64,000 nucleotides of DNA from Montifringilla adamsi (GCA_017590115.1 JAGGNK010008559.1:6875888-6939887), one strand, 5' to 3'; positions 24,211-37,903 are shown, counted from the stretch's first letter. The notes: a model not told the origin generated them from the letters alone. A program made the numbers and translations.

Positions 24211-25836
24211 CTGCAAGGCACAACAGCACAGCACCTTCAGGCACTTGCAACAGGCAAGAGCCAGCTCAGCACCGAGCAGATCCACAGATGAGAAATGCCC
24301 TCCCAGAAAAACTCAAGCCTCAACACTGTCTGAATAACTATTGCAAAAAGTTTCTCAAAGCTGTTTTTTAACTTATGCAGATTAGATATCAACAGGGGCA
24401 AAAATACCTTCTGTCCTGCTAGACATTGTCTCCCTAAGACTCAAAGGGCCCTCCCTTTGCCGCAGACAATCACAAGTTCTGGAACCTTCTAGGTACTTCT
24501 TTCCAAAGGCAGAACCCAAATATATTTCTTTCCAACCGCATAACCCAGCTCTGCTTTTTGAAACAGTGCCTTTGCAGGGTAACTGTGGTTAGAAAACTAG
24601 AAACCCTATAGGGGTCTGTTCTCTGCTGTTTTCTGAAATTCAATGCCCTGTGAATTTGTGCCAGTGTTTTCATTTCTGCATAGCTGACCTATCTGACTAG
24701 AGTTTGGAAATCAAGTGTCACTTTTTAGTATTTCGAACACTAATTATAATTAAGATCAGCTCATTTCCAAGAAAAGAAATCATTAAGTTTCCTTTCCCTG
24801 GAACCAGATGAGCTATGTGCAGCACAGTTTACTTTCAAGCAACGTGATAATGAAAACTGCTTATATCATCAGAACAAAGAAGAGCGCTATAACCCCCTTT
24901 AATCCAGCTGGATATGCTGGCATCTTTCACACCCATTTGATGATCTCAAGCTTTAATGTTTCTTTAACTGCAAGGGGAATGGGGATTACTCTCTGGGATA
25001 GAAAGTTGAACCTCAAAGGGGAAACCTCATGCTCCCTCCCCTCTGGGTGTGCCTGCCAACTGCTCCCAGACTTCTGGAGAGCAGAGCAGAGCAGGAGAAG
25101 ATGCAGTACTTTAATACGAAATCAGCCTATTTTTTCCTCAGCACCCACCACTGCTGAGCTGGCTATAAAGCACTAATGTACACCCTGTAAATAATTAACA
25201 AGACAAGTCCCATTTTCATGTGGAGGGAATTAGGCTTGCCTTTTCCAGGGTTATTGCTGCTGAAACAGACCTAGACTCAAGGCTCTGAGAGAAAAGACCA
25301 TGGCTGGGGATCAGCATCCAAAGCACTCTGTGCTATACAGACATCTCAATTACTCCCAGATCAGATTCCTGAGGCACAGCTGATTACACTGTAACTCTTT
25401 AATGCAAAACACCACAAAATTTTGGAACACGGACTGTGGGGCAGAGTGCAAAAGCTGGAGGCATAGGGGTAACCTTAGTCCTCCCATGAGAAGCTGAGAC
25501 TCCCATGCTTGTGAAAACCCTAATAAAAGCTTAAAAGCTAACACCACATAATTTGCATCTCTTTGGTTAATTAATGTTTTAGAATAAGCTTCTAAGATGC
25601 TACTGGCAGATACTGCTTTTGTACTAGCAATCTGTATAAAATCTTGGAAGTAATATTCATTTCTCACCTGGAAACGTGTAATAGAGCACACTATTTGAAA
25701 ACTTTTTTTTGATCTGAACACTTTTTAATTTACCGCCCCCATTTTCAGCATCAAAAGACACTCTTGCTTAAACCAGCTTAAACAAAGAAAACAACCACTT
25801 GAGAAGCCAGCGGTCATATTTCCAAGTCCTGCTTAC
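24211..25836 (-). other. FAT4: FAT4 intron (1.6 kb)
   Basis: The donor is G|GTAAGC at 25837/25836 and the acceptor AG at 24212-24211. It is an ordinary AT-rich intron with no repeat or gene that I can recognise. The open frames in it (up to 123 codons) show no domain-like sequence. Confidence 0.85.
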
Positions 25837-26098
25837 CTGGAGTGGCATCTTCTGGGATGTCAAAGGAGTACACTGGCTTGGAGAACTTGGGGATGTGGTC
25901 GTTGACGTCGCTGACGGTGATGTTTATCCTCATGTCCGAGGACTGCAGGCCGTCGTCGGCGCGGACCAGCAGGGAGTACTTGGAGCGGCGCTCGCGGTCC
26001 AGGCGCTTGGTGGCGATCAGCTCGCCCGACTCGGGGTCAATGTGGAAGCTATCATCTGCACCGCTGATGATGGTGTATGTCACCAGGGCATTGGCTCC
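25837..26098 (-). CDS. FAT4: FAT4 exon encoding EC17 (most) and start of EC18
   Basis: This is a 262-base exon on the minus strand. The acceptor AG is at 26100-26099 and the donor CCAG|GTAAGC at 25837/25836. It enters in phase 0 and leaves one base of a glycine codon. The product reads GANALVTYTIISGADDSFHID, then PESGELIATKRLDRERRSK, YSLLVRADDGLQSSDMRINI, and the linker SDVNDHIPKF, then PVYSFDIPEDATPG. This is almost identical to human FAT4. INITV contains a possible N-glycosylation site. The exon is strikingly CpG-rich for its surroundings. The plus-strand open frames over it (25799-26155, 25842-26102) are antisense shadows. Confidence 0.98.
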
Positions 26099-28796
26099 CT
26101 AAGCCAGAACAGAAGTGGTCAAATCGCCTCATTCGCCAGGAAAACCACATCATAACTTGCAGTAAGGCAAGGATCGTTCCAGTAACTGCGCTTGGGGATT
26201 ATTTTTCAGAGCAGTTTCCTTTAATAAACAGCCTTCCTGCCCAGTCCCTGCTTCAGCCCCACATGCACACAGTTTTTATTTATGAGATGTGAAATGATGA
26301 GGTTACCCAGATACTTTGTGCTCTACTCTTCATGAAAGGATTTCATCCAATCAATACTAAAAAACTCTGTTACCTGTTTTAGTTTCAAACCAGCATCACC
26401 GAGCAGTGTGACATCGTAAAACAAGACTAAACATTGATCCTTATCTTTGAAGGTGAAATTAAATCCGTGCCAGTGGGATCAGATCTGCCTTTCTTACTTT
26501 CTGGAGATGGGATGGAGGGAGCAGGAGAGGGAGGAAGGAAGGCATGGAAGCAGGGAGGACCTGGGGCAGCCACGTGGCAGCACTTCCAGCCACCACACAG
26601 GGCAAGGGCCACAGCTCGTGGTCAGGAGAAACTCATGGAGGCCGTGCTTGCAGCAGCCCCTCAAAGGTCAGTTTCTGCATGGAAATATATTTACCCATGT
26701 AAATAAAAAACCCCAAGGTGACAAATCACACATCATTAAAATCACAGTTCTGATCTCTTGGGTTGTGGTGCAAGTCAAAAGCATTTGCTTTTGGGTCAAA
26801 AAATTTCATTTATTTTGGGGGGGGAAAAAGAAGCATTCATGTGGACTTTGAGCATTTTGGTTGAAAGAAATGTTAAGGAAAAGTAATGTTACACAGAAAA
26901 ATGTCATCTACTTCTTTTTCCAAGACAGGCTTAAGGATACTGAGAGTTTGGTAGCCTCCAACATCGTATACAGTATCTAAACCCTATGTGCTGATGGTGC
27001 CTAGAAATTCAAGGAGATATTTACTGTGCCCTCCTCTGGTGCCAGGCCAGAGCTCAGGTTTGACAGCTGAAACCTGCTGCTGCTGATGTGCCAGTGGCAC
27101 TTCTGCAATGAACAGCAGATCAAAGAGATCAGGCAGAAAGGAATTCTATGGCTGTTTCAAATACTTCTGCCTAAAAAAGCAAATTAACAGAGATAAACAC
27201 CTGCTTGTATTTGTGAGAGGAGAGATAAGCATTAGTTACCTGACCTTACCAGAGCACCCCATGCCAAACTTTCTCTCTGGGGTGCTGTTTCAAAGAGTCA
27301 GACTGAGCTAACTGATAAAAGGAAATTTAGAAAGAAAGCAGGCTTCTGCAGTGCCCAGCCCTGCAGAGCTGCGTGCAGTGCTCCATCTGTGTGCTCAGGT
27401 GTGCCTAGGGGATGTCACACGCTTTCCTCCAATTGTGTGGCTTAGCCATTACATCTGATGGGAATTTTCAGAGGTGACCACATTCTTCACCCCGTGTTTG
27501 ACCAGCCAGAGTCCTTCTAACAGGGTGCAGCTAAAACCACAGCCAGGTGTGATACTGGTTTATACTTTGCCCTCAGCTTCAAAAAGCAAGGGGGAATAAA
27601 AAGGCATCTCAGCCCAAAGCTGCACATCACTAGGAAAACTTGGGCTCCTTGTAAAGAGTTTGAGTTACAAATGTTCTGGCAGGGAAATTGAAATCATTCC
27701 TTTTGATAAAAACACTGACCGATTTCTCTCTAAGGTAATAAATCACTTCCCACTGGGTGGAGTGCTTCAGAATGGGTAGTAGATTAGGGGCAGTTCAGGA
27801 ATGGTTAAAGAGGCTGGAGCATTATTGCTATAATCTTAGATATATTTGCCATACCACACCACAGAGTGGTAGCTCAGTATTTACTGCTTCCTAAAAGAAA
27901 AACAAGCAGCTAGAATTTTTGTAACACAAGTGCACACCTTTCCAAAATTCTGGTTTTGTCTGTGTATCAGGCTACTACTAGAAAATATAGGGAAAACCAA
28001 AATATTTACAATCACAGTCGCACCATTCCTGGGGGTGTTCCCATGGTTCCCTCTGTAGCAGTAAGATTAAGTACACCAATTAACAATCACAGAAGACTAA
28101 CCAAGCTAAAGGTTAGGACTAAAATTCTCCTGAGGAGGTTGAATTGCCCTTTTATTGGAAAACAAGAACTGCTTGTTGTTGTCAAGTGTAACACTGTATT
28201 TTAATGACAACACAAACATTTTGTACTATTATATTGACTTTTTAGTCATTTTCCTCATGGAAAGAAATAGTTCAACCAAACAAAAATAACACGATTAACA
28301 TGTTTGTAACTTAAGTTTCTAAAATAAATGAATGCATCAATAACATAGTAGTTTCTTCATAGTATCTTAGTTGCAGCATTCTCATAATAATGAATCTCAG
28401 AGGGCAAAATTCTTTTGCAAACAGATTCATGTACAGAGCACATATTTTATCATTATTTCTTTTCCCCTCTTTTTGGTAAAATAAAACCTTCTTTTGGAAG
28501 GGATAATATTGATCTTTGTTACGTCTAGTCAAAGGAAAAGCAGGCATTATCAGAGTTTTACCTGTTCTCCAAGGCTTGTCTCAGGTTAATTCTATTGCAC
28601 ACCTTGGAACTGGGCTCAACTACAACATCTTGGTTTCAAAGTTAGCTTAGACCTCCACAGTACTGGACAGAACTTTGTGAATGACTGCCATGATTCCTAA
28701 GGCTAAGCTCACACAAAGGGATGAAGAAAACAGGTAAAAACATGTCCAGAACGGCACTTTTAGTACCAACATTCAAAACTGAAATCATGCTCCTAC
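26099..28796 (-). other. FAT4: FAT4 intron (2.7 kb)
   Basis: The donor is GAG|GTAGGA at 28797/28796 and the acceptor AG at 26100-26099. The only simple-sequence feature of note is a G8 run near 26817-26824. No transposable element or coding sequence is recognisable. Confidence 0.85.
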
Positions 28797-28928
28797 CTCA
28801 TCAGCATCCATGGCTGTCAGCTGCAGTATTTTAGATCCATCCCCTATGTTCTCCTCTACAGTCAGGTCAAGCATGTCTGTGGGGAATACTGGTGGATTGT
28901 CATTGATATCCTGAAGTGTTATTTCTAC
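28797..28928 (-). CDS. FAT4: FAT4 exon encoding end of EC16 and start of EC17
   Basis: This is a 132-base exon of exactly 44 codons on the minus strand (phase 0 at both ends, so skipping it would keep frame). The acceptor is TTTTTACAG at 28930-28929 and the donor GAG|GTAGGA at 28797/28796. The product is VEITLQDINDNPPVFPTDML followed by DLTVEENIGDGSKILQL and TAMDADE. DINDNPP is the EC16/EC17 calcium linker. EEN and DADE are the next repeat's N-terminal calcium residues. It differs from the human sequence I know at only about one residue (ILQL for IMQL). Human FAT4 has its enormous first coding exon immediately upstream, so this is probably coding exon 2. Confidence 0.97.
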
Positions 28929-31261
28929 CTGTAAAAAGAAGGAATAGGAAAAAAATGGAGTGAGCACTGGACCTGAACGTTACTAATAAAGTAATTCTGA
29001 AAGGAATCAGGTAAATTGCTCTTAATCACATGAATTAGCACATTCCCAAATCACACCAACAGCATGAAAAGCTCGTCCGGATATTAAAATTCCACATTGT
29101 TATAAAATACTCCTAGGAAAACCTCTAACACAAATAAAGTTAATTTGACTTGTTGATAGCAACTGATTTTAAATGGTCCTAGCCTAGTTTATACTGGAAG
29201 AGATCCACTGATAGACTGTCATTGTAATCCTCAAAGTCAGCCCCTGGAGAATAACTGCCAAGTGCCGGGGCAGGAGATCGTTCAACCATTAAATGCTGCC
29301 TGACATAAAGATGAGGTGGTGTAAAATTCTCTCTGAAATGTTTATATATTGGCAACTCTCCGTTCTGAGAGGGGGAAAAAACACCCTTGCACTTAATATA
29401 TTTTATAACAAATAATCTGCTTTTCTCCCTCTCTCAAAACTCTCCTCTAATTGCAAACATAAACGTTGCTTTAGGAGCACCCACTAGCATCTACTCTCCT
29501 TGACTATCCAAAACTCAACAAATGTTCTTTTCACATGCCATATTTGTATGCCTTTCCAAGTAAGAATGATAGTTCCTGAAAGGTTGTTTTGTGATCTTTA
29601 TCCCTAGTTTTTCATAAGCAAGATTGCTGCCCTGCTGATGCTAATTCAAAAAGATGCAGAGCTACATTTTCTCTTGTTGCTGGGTCTGGAATGTAATATT
29701 CCAAAACAGAAAAAGAAGACACAGCTGTTTTATATTTATCATGGAAAAAAAAGTATGGCTTTGGACCCAAAATATTAAACAGTCACCAAACTCTCAAGAC
29801 CCACTAAGGAGAAAATGAATAGCTGAAAGAACCGAGGAACAGAGAAAGATAAAATGCAAAGGTATGGATTACTTGAATCAATAGACAAAATCTTATTTAT
29901 GCTACAGTATCTGCTATGCCCTTATCCACAAGGACTCTCCAGGAACTCAGTTGAAAATATATGGATTGGGCTGCTCTGGATATAACCAACACAGATATTT
30001 CTGGTGATCCAAAGTCTACCATTTCTACTGTTTCTAGTCCCCTGCCATAGCATTTTCTTCTCCGTTCTGTTTTCATAGGAACCACCAATTGCCAAACTGT
30101 TCTGACTCGATCACCAGGATGATCCCAAACACAGAGGAAATGTTATGTTAATATTAATGTAATATTAATATAATAGCTGTATGTGCTGGAAGTAGAGACA
30201 GGAGTCTTTTATAGAAGGCCATTATTTATTTATCCCCTATTTAATCCCTTTGGAGACTCAAGAATAGTACACAAAACAATTCACAGCCTGAGACAGATCA
30301 ACCCAGAAGATTTTATCGTTAAATTTATATCCCTGACAGCAGAAGCACAAGGAGTGCTGAGCAGAGCACCATGAGCAGTGACTGAGAACCACCTCACCAG
30401 ACACAAACTTTCAGAGAAGAAGCCAGCCTAGGTTGGTTTTCAAGGAGACTGTGTGACAATTAATCACAGAAATGGGAGGGACGTGGCAGAAATGACAGAT
30501 GAAGGATTTTGCCAGCCCTCCTTGCCCATGGAACTGGCACAGCACACTTCTCCTGCTTTCCTCCCCAAAGTGCAGCATCTCCCCTGACAGGGCTTCAAGG
30601 TAAAGCAGCTGCACAGCTCTGCAATTCATCTATTCCTACCACACATGTCATTCCCAGCTAATGTTTCTGCTGCGGGTGACATTTCACCACCAGAACTCAC
30701 TTCCATGATGAGAGATTGCCCTTTGTACAAATGATATGAAAAATATGTGACAACTTCTGGGGGTTTGGGATAGGAGCTGTGTGTTGCCTACAGCTTGAAT
30801 AATGTGAAATAGTGAGGATCCAAGAACACAGATGGCTAAGGGTTGGGGGACAAATAAGTTAATTATAAAGTCAGATTCCAGAGAAGTGAAAAAAAGAAGA
30901 ATAAAAGAGGTAATTTTATTCTGAAAAATCAGTTCACAAGTAAACAAAGAAACTGTATTTTATACCGAAGACATGCTTTAGATGGTGGAAAAATAAGAAA
31001 TTCCCAAATAAAGATCAGAATTTTTTAGAAAAGAACACGACATTTTTAAAGAGCATTTACACCATGATTTATTACTTATCCACAAGGCTTAGATAATGGG
31101 TATTGCTTCATAATTCACCATTGGCTAAGTCTAACTAGCATCTGTGTCTAAAGCTATCTTTTTACTTCTGCTAGAATTTACTACTTCAGCTTACAAACAG
31201 AACTGCAGACCTGGGGAGTAAGATCCTTGGACGCACTCATTTGCAGAAATTCCACTGAAGT

Positions 31262-31395
31262 AATCATAGAATCATAGCATGGTGTGGGCTGGAAGGGACC
31301 TAAAGGATGATGTAGTTCCACCCACCCTGCCAGGGATGAGGATGCCACTCACTAGACCATGCTCTTCAGGGCTCATCCAGCCTGGTCTAAGACAT
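31262..31395 (-). mobile_element. CR1 LINE 3'-end fragment
   Basis: The plus strand reads aatcatagaatcatagcatg, then the conserved ggctggaagggacc box, a degenerate ccaccctgccagggatgag and ctcatccagcctggtc. This is the reverse complement of the last ~130 bases of CR1, including the tandem octamer terminus. It lies in the same orientation as FAT4. Confidence 0.93.
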
Positions 31396-34300
31396 CTATG
31401 AAAAAAGATTTTACAAAAACTTCACATTTTCCCCAAACAAGAGTCTGTTACATTTCATTTAAAGAGAGGATCTTATACATCCTGAATGAGATTGGATGTA
31501 AACTGAATATCCAGGAGCTCACAAATTAATTTCACTTTGAAATTATTCCCTAAGTTCCACCCTGAAGGAGAAGCCACAGGAGAACCAAAATCACGAAGGC
31601 TTCCATTGCCACAGGGCACTGGAAGATTGCAGAGTATCTTATCACACCTTCACTGGAGCAGAAAAAGAAAAGAGAAAATTCCACAAAGCTTTAATCAAAG
31701 ATCTAAACTAAACCTTTTCCCAACCAACTGCTTTTATCTTTCTAATCCCACTTCACATTTGCATAAAGAAATCAATGTGTGTCACTTTAGGAAACACATG
31801 GTTTGATTATTATCATAAGCTACCAATTATAAATTAACTGTAATTCTGCCCTGGACTTAAGGAAGGCAAGACAAGGCGGTCATGGTGGTGCCACCAGGTG
31901 TTTGCCACACAGGAGTCACATTCAAAATGGTCCCACAGATCATGTCCTGATCTCAGCACACATGATTCTCCCAGCTCACACTGGTGGCAAAGCACCCACC
32001 AGCGACAGCAGCAAGTACAAGAATAAGTATCTGGGAAACCAAAGGCCTTGAAACCTCAGATACACCACAGGATGGAAAACAAGGGAGCTGAAGGGATACA
32101 TCCAAACCTTGGAAGGAAGGAACTATTACAGGCCAATTCCTGTAGAACTGCAGGAAGCAACGTGCCCAGGCTACATGGAAAGTGATAACTGCCACCCCCT
32201 TGTTCAAATCTATCCAAAATGAGGAATATTCTTCCCTGACCTCAAACTTGTCACTCACCGCAAATCTAGGATGCAAAGGCAGACACAAACCAACCACCTC
32301 ACAGCACCCAAAGTACTGCACTATGCAACAACAATGTCTGCAACTTTCCATCTGACAAATCCCCAATTCCTATTTGTATCAACAGCAACTTGAATACAGG
32401 AACCAAAAGTTCTTACTGCCACTCAGAGGACTCAAATATAATAAAACACAGAAAGAGCAAAGATAGTTAAGTGTCTTTGCACCTTTATTATTCTCTAACT
32501 TGCCCTCTCCTGTGGTGCAGGCACTGATGGGGGCTTTGCTCCTCTGAACAGCCTTGAATTTCTGCAGAAGCCATGAGAACACAAATAGTTACAGGCTCTC
32601 CTAAATCTGTTAAGACTGTGACGGAAAACTGATGAATAGATTCATAATATTGTCTTGCTTTTGTTGTTCAAGGGAAAATGAAAAAAAGTCAGAAAGCTTT
32701 GGTCAATCCACATGCACGTAAATCTCCACAAAATCACTCCACTCTTGTACGAATTCTAGTACAGTGCTTTTCCTTCACACATTTAATACATGTAGAAAAA
32801 AAGATCGAAAATCAAAGCTTTCCCTCAGAGCTTATTCTTCAGACAAATACACATTGTTTATTTACTAACCCTTGTAAAATAAACACAGTAATTTTACATA
32901 TCAATTTCTATGCAAACCATCTTTGTGTGGGTTTTTTTTTTTATTAGTTTTGCTTGTGTGCTTGTTTTAATGTTTGACTCAAACTAAGATGCAAAAACAG
33001 AGGCATACAACAAACCACAGAGATCTGCAATATAGAAAGCCAAACAATACCACAAATTTCCCTGTGCATGAATCAAATTTCTCCTTCACAGGCTTAATAA
33101 CATTCTCACAATAACTCCCTGCCCCTGCCACAGTTACAGATGGCCAGCCCATCCTCATCTGTGACAATTTGATTGCTGCAGCCTGTGGTCACAGATATTT
33201 TAAAAGCAGAGGAAGTATTAATTGCCTTGATCTTGTTAGGATTCTTATTTGCTGTTCAAATTAGCCTCTTGTGGTTTGTTTTTTTTTTTTTTTCTCCCTA
33301 AACAAATTCAGAACAGATTGAGGCAGGGCAGCACTCACCTCAAACAGTTCTGCCACAATTTACTCTGAATGTGGATGTTAGAAAAATAGTTCTTTCTCCA
33401 TTCAGATAAATCTCAGCTGTTAACAGATATAGGAATCGCATCAAGACCTCAAGTTTTAAAGCACATAGCTCTATTAAAGCATTTAGTACATAAACTAGTC
33501 TTCAGCTTATTCAAAATAATTTGTTGAACTAAACTGCTAAAAGATGACGTTTCACTTCTCTGAGCAAAATCACCAATTCCACTTCAAAAATACCAGTACC
33601 CCAGGTTAACTATTACTGAACAGGCTGGACAAGTTCCACGCTCAACATAAAAAGCTTAAAATGAGAGTTTTATTCTGGAAAAAGAAATTATTTTAGTGGC
33701 TGGGTTTATGAGCTACAAAGGTATGTAAAATAAAACATCACCCTGCAAGGCACTGTGCCAAATTCTAACCAATCATAACACCTTCCATAAACCAAAGGGC
33801 TCACTTGGCCAGACCCTTTCTGTTTTACTACAGTTATTAACATTTAGTTTTGTCTTATTCCAAAGTCAGGAGGGTTTACAGACAGAACAGCTTTCTGAAG
33901 TTCTTCCACCTATCAAATGACAGCGAGAGGAGGAAAAAAGATGACACAGGAAACATGAATGAGCTCACGTGGCAGCAGCAAGTTTCCCTGGGAGCCCCCA
34001 AAGAGCAATTCTTGCTTGGAGCTGCTCTATCCATGGCACACAGTGGATCAGAGATCTATAGATAGAACACGATCTGAGGAGGGGGAACTCCCAGATGCCT
34101 CACGCGTTCGATGCCTCTTCAAAAGCTACAACTATTTGATTAAAGATCAAACAGAGTGCAGAGGCAACAGCTTTTCTTTCCATTTATATGGTGTTGAGTC
34201 ATTCTTCTTCCCTTTGCTCACTGCCTCTCAGGAGATACCCTCTAATAATCCACGAGCAGCATCGCCACAAATCACCCTGGAGACTTTTGTTTATGCCTAA

Positions 34301-35853
34301 GCCATTAGATGATCCTTCATCTTAAAACAAAATTAAGGAGCTTTTTCTTCTTTGCTGGGGACCATGGCAGTACATTATCAATTCGAACTGAATAAAAGTG
34401 AAAGGATTTTATTTCCCCCTCCCTCGGTAAATATTCTAAGCAATATCATTCATGATGATAGAAGGAAAGAATACAACTATTAATTCACCCCATCCATGTA
34501 ATTGACTGAAGATCCTGGCCAACACTAGTCTATTTTTTTCTTGCCTTCATCACTTCAGACTTCTTCATCCAGCAAACAATGATTCCCTAATCCTGGAAAA
34601 CACACATGCATGGGTAGATTCCTTTTTTAAACTGACATGAGGAATCAGACCACTCACACCAGTGAAGTCATGGTTACACTCAGTGCTTAAGGACCAGAGC
34701 ATGGGTGCTTCCTCCAAAATGCCCTGGAGAGACAAGGGAATGGGGAGATAAAGGATCAGAGTATAATGCATGTCTGGAAATACATTTTCAGGAAAAAAAA
34801 AAAAAGAAAAATCCTCTTTAAAAGAAATAAAATTTTACATAAATAAATAAATATAAAATCCCATAGCCCATCTTGAAGCAGTTTCCCATCTTGCTCTAAA
34901 TCACTGGGAAACAGTAAGAGTAAAAAAATAAACACTTATGCTTTGAAATTACTTGAATACTCAATAATAGCAGAGCTCAGGAAGGTGAAAAACCTGAACT
35001 ACTGATCATGCACATTTACAATTTTCACAACAAGATGGAAAGCCCATTTATAAAGAAAATATCTTGGGACAAGGCAATAGCTGAGGCTGAATGAGGCATC
35101 TGAATATCCCATTTTCCAGGAGGCAAACAATCCCAGTGCATGCTAGCACAATAAAAATCACATTAGTCTATTGTGCTGCAGGCCAGCAAACCTGTTAAAT
35201 AGAAATGTAATGTTGTTAAGAATCCCACTATTAACAGGGGGAAGATTGCAGCTGGGGAGAAAATGTGGGGGAAAAGTGCTAAAAAGGCACTGTTTGGGAA
35301 AAAAAGGAATTTAAAAAGCCAGGTTTAAAAGACTTAGTTCTGATGTCTGAGGTCAAACTTGATGAAAGACAGGATGTGAAAGCTGTCCTAGGCCCCACCA
35401 CTGCCCACTGCAGGTGCCCCAAAGCAAATAAAACATCAACCCTGTATACAGGATAACATTAATTTAGAATAGGGATTATAGAAATATTTCCTTTTACCTC
35501 ACAGAATCAGGAATTACTACTGATTACCAGCCTTGAAATTGTTTGGAAATTTAGGGCTCAATGCACTTTGGAAACATATTTGCTTTGTCCATTAAACAAA
35601 CCTGCATGGATACTTATAAATGTTGTTATGATTAATATGTAGTGCTGGAATTTCCCAGGTAATTTTAATCTGTGGGGTCCAACGCCAGCACTTCAACACT
35701 GCAGAACCCTCCTGGAGTTAATATCCTATTATGTACAGTTTAGTAGGGTGATTTGATGTTATTTGACCAAGAAACTTTTACAAAGCATCATTATAAAGTG
35801 TTGGGAGATCAGAGCGATCAAAGCCACTGGGATTTAATTGACATTATCAGAAA

Positions 35854-36135
35854 AATCCTAGAATCATAGAATAATTTGGGTTAGAAAGGACCCCTCAAGT
35901 ACAGGCTCTCTGCAATGACCAGGGACATCTTCACCTAGACCAGGTTGCTCAGAGCCCCATCCAGGCTGGCATGAATGTTCCCAGGGATGGGACATCCACC
36001 ACCTCTCTGGGCAACCTGTGCCAGTGTTTCACCACCCTCATCCTGGGAAATTTCTTCCTAATGCATAAATCTGATTTCATCATCATTTAAAATTAAAATT
36101 CAAAAAGAAGCTACTTCCTTCTCTTGTCCCTAAGA
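35854..36135 (-). mobile_element. CR1 LINE 3'-end fragment
   Basis: From the octamer terminus (tagaatcatagaataatttg) it runs through gaccaggttgctcagagccc, catccaggctgg, cagggatgggacatccacc, ctctgggcaacctgtgcc and ttcttcctaatgc. This is the reverse complement of CR1. The last ~60 bases, ending near cttctcttgtccc, fit more weakly, so the outer limit is approximate. Confidence 0.93.
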
Positions 36136-37379
36136 AATACTGATCCTAGTGCTGTAAAGAAAAGGTGCCATAATCCTTTCATTTTCTCTCCCTTTTTTTC
36201 CCCCCTATCTGTTAAGGTGACCACTGGGAGTTGCACTGCCTGGAGTCTTGATTAAATGTTTCACTGCATCCAGAACACTTCATCATGCAGCATAGCCAAA
36301 ATCTATTATGGCTTGCAAGTGACTCATACTTGAGCTATGAGAAAACCATAATAAAGAGCATTTTACATAAAAATGCCCAAAAGGTTGGTAATTCAATCTT
36401 GATTCTAAGTAGTATGCAAGGTCTCTGTGTCCAGCCTGTGCAGACAATAAGGCATTGTCTGGAAATGTGCTACCCACTGTGGTTACATCTAACTTTTTTT
36501 TGCCAAAGTCCAGATGAAAGACACTGAAAAGAAACAATTTTGTCCCAGCAGAAGGCCACCAGCCAGGACAGGACACTGACATTTCCAACACAGAAGATTT
36601 AAAAAAAATTAGTTTTCCTAAAGGCAAAGCAAGCAATGATAAGATTCTAATTATTTCTGAAATCAGTATTTTAAGGTAATTTAAGCACTACATCATTTTC
36701 TGCTCCCTCAAAAGAGACAGTCTCACATGCACCAGAGGGAATTAAAACTGGATTAGGGAAAGCACTACTCAAACCTTGGCTAATTTAACAAAGTAACAGT
36801 ACGCTGACTTTAAAACACACATCCAAACATACGAATCATAAACATGGAAACCCAGCATGATCCAACTTCACAGCAAATGAGAGATAAACATCCAATTGGT
36901 ACAAGAGATAAAACTGATAAGAAATGCCACCAGCAGTTATTTTTCCGCTTCCCTCACCACCAGAACCATAATGAAACACAGGTTATTTTGTCAGTACTGG
37001 TTAATGAGTAACATGGATAGCTCAGCCAACATTCATACAGTTTTAAAGACAGATTGATTGTAGGAATGAGTTACTTTGAACTCCATTGCAGCAGGACTAA
37101 TTAGAACACCTGGACCTCTCCCAGCTCTGCCCAGAAATGCAACGCAGGGGCACCAAGGCAGAGCTGGGCTGGCACTAAGGACCATGAAAGCCTTCTCCAC
37201 CCACCCATCCTTTCCATGGATGCTGGATATGCACACACACGTCCCTACAGTATTTCCCCAGGTTAAATGGGTGACTTTCTCACAAAGACATGGCTTCTTC
37301 TGCATCTTGTACCACCTCTGGTCACAAACTCAATTCCAAATACCTACAAAACCAACACAAACACTTGGCAAACACTTGC

Positions 37380-37423
37380 TAGGGAGGGTTTTTTTTTTTT
37401 TCTTTTTGGAATTTTTTTTCTTA
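37380..37423. repeat. T-rich low-complexity tract
   Basis: Two T runs (about 12 and 9) are joined by short mixed sequence. This gives a chance hydrophobic open frame on the plus strand that should not be called a gene. Confidence 0.7.
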
Positions 37424-37544
37424 AAGCAGTATACATTTGGGACCTATTTGGCTTATAACTCTGCATTTAATTAAATGGGGTCTACTGCCATGTAATAAGA
37501 AATGGATTGAATTGGTAAGAACATTTCAGTCTGTGCCAGAAAAT

Positions 37545-37565
37545 AAAAAAAAAAAAAAAAAAAAA
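37545..37565. repeat. A21 homopolymer
   Basis: An uninterrupted run of 21 adenines lies inside the long intron. There is no adjacent retroposon body or target duplication that I can see, so it is a simple repeat rather than a retrotransposed tail. Confidence 0.8.
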
Positions 37566-37835
37566 GGGATAAAGTCAGAAAATGCAAGCATTAGAAGTTC
37601 AAGAATGGGAATGTCACACCTCTAAATTAAATAAATCACCTAATTAAACTTACAGGTGTGACATTTAAGACACATGCAGTCATCAGGATGATGTGATAAA
37701 TCCATCCCATCACTGAAGGCTGCCCAAACAGCAAAAGAAAACCAGAGCCATGGCAGAAAAAGCACTGCTAGAGACACTAAGACACTGTATTCCCTAGAGA
37801 CACTATTCCCTTGTACTCACAGAAAACAATCTGAC

Positions 37836-37903
37836 ATTTAAGATATATTTAAGATTTATTTAAGATACAGGACTTATTTAAGATATATTTAAGATACAGG
37901 ACT
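37836..37903. repeat. Tandem repeat, 29-base unit with 11-base substructure
   Basis: TATTTAAGATACAGGACT occurs at 37857-37874 and again at 37886-37903, giving a 29-base period. Within and before these, TTTAAGATATA-like units recur every 11 bases or so. This is a nested slippage-type minisatellite of about two copies. Confidence 0.8.

Noticed and set aside
25799..26155. Plus-strand open frames over the EC17 exon
   Set aside because: They are antisense shadows of the GC-rich coding exon; the minus frame matches FAT4 precisely with consistent splice phases.
1..28928. Assignment to a FAT4 paralogue (FAT1-FAT3) or Dachsous
   Set aside because: Exon by exon the encoded sequence follows human FAT4 in order, including unusual stretches such as LDINDNNP, DVNDF and HHPYVTH, so a paralogue is unlikely.
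37545..37565. A21 run as the tail of a processed pseudogene
   Set aside because: No transcript-like body precedes it on either strand and no target duplication is visible.
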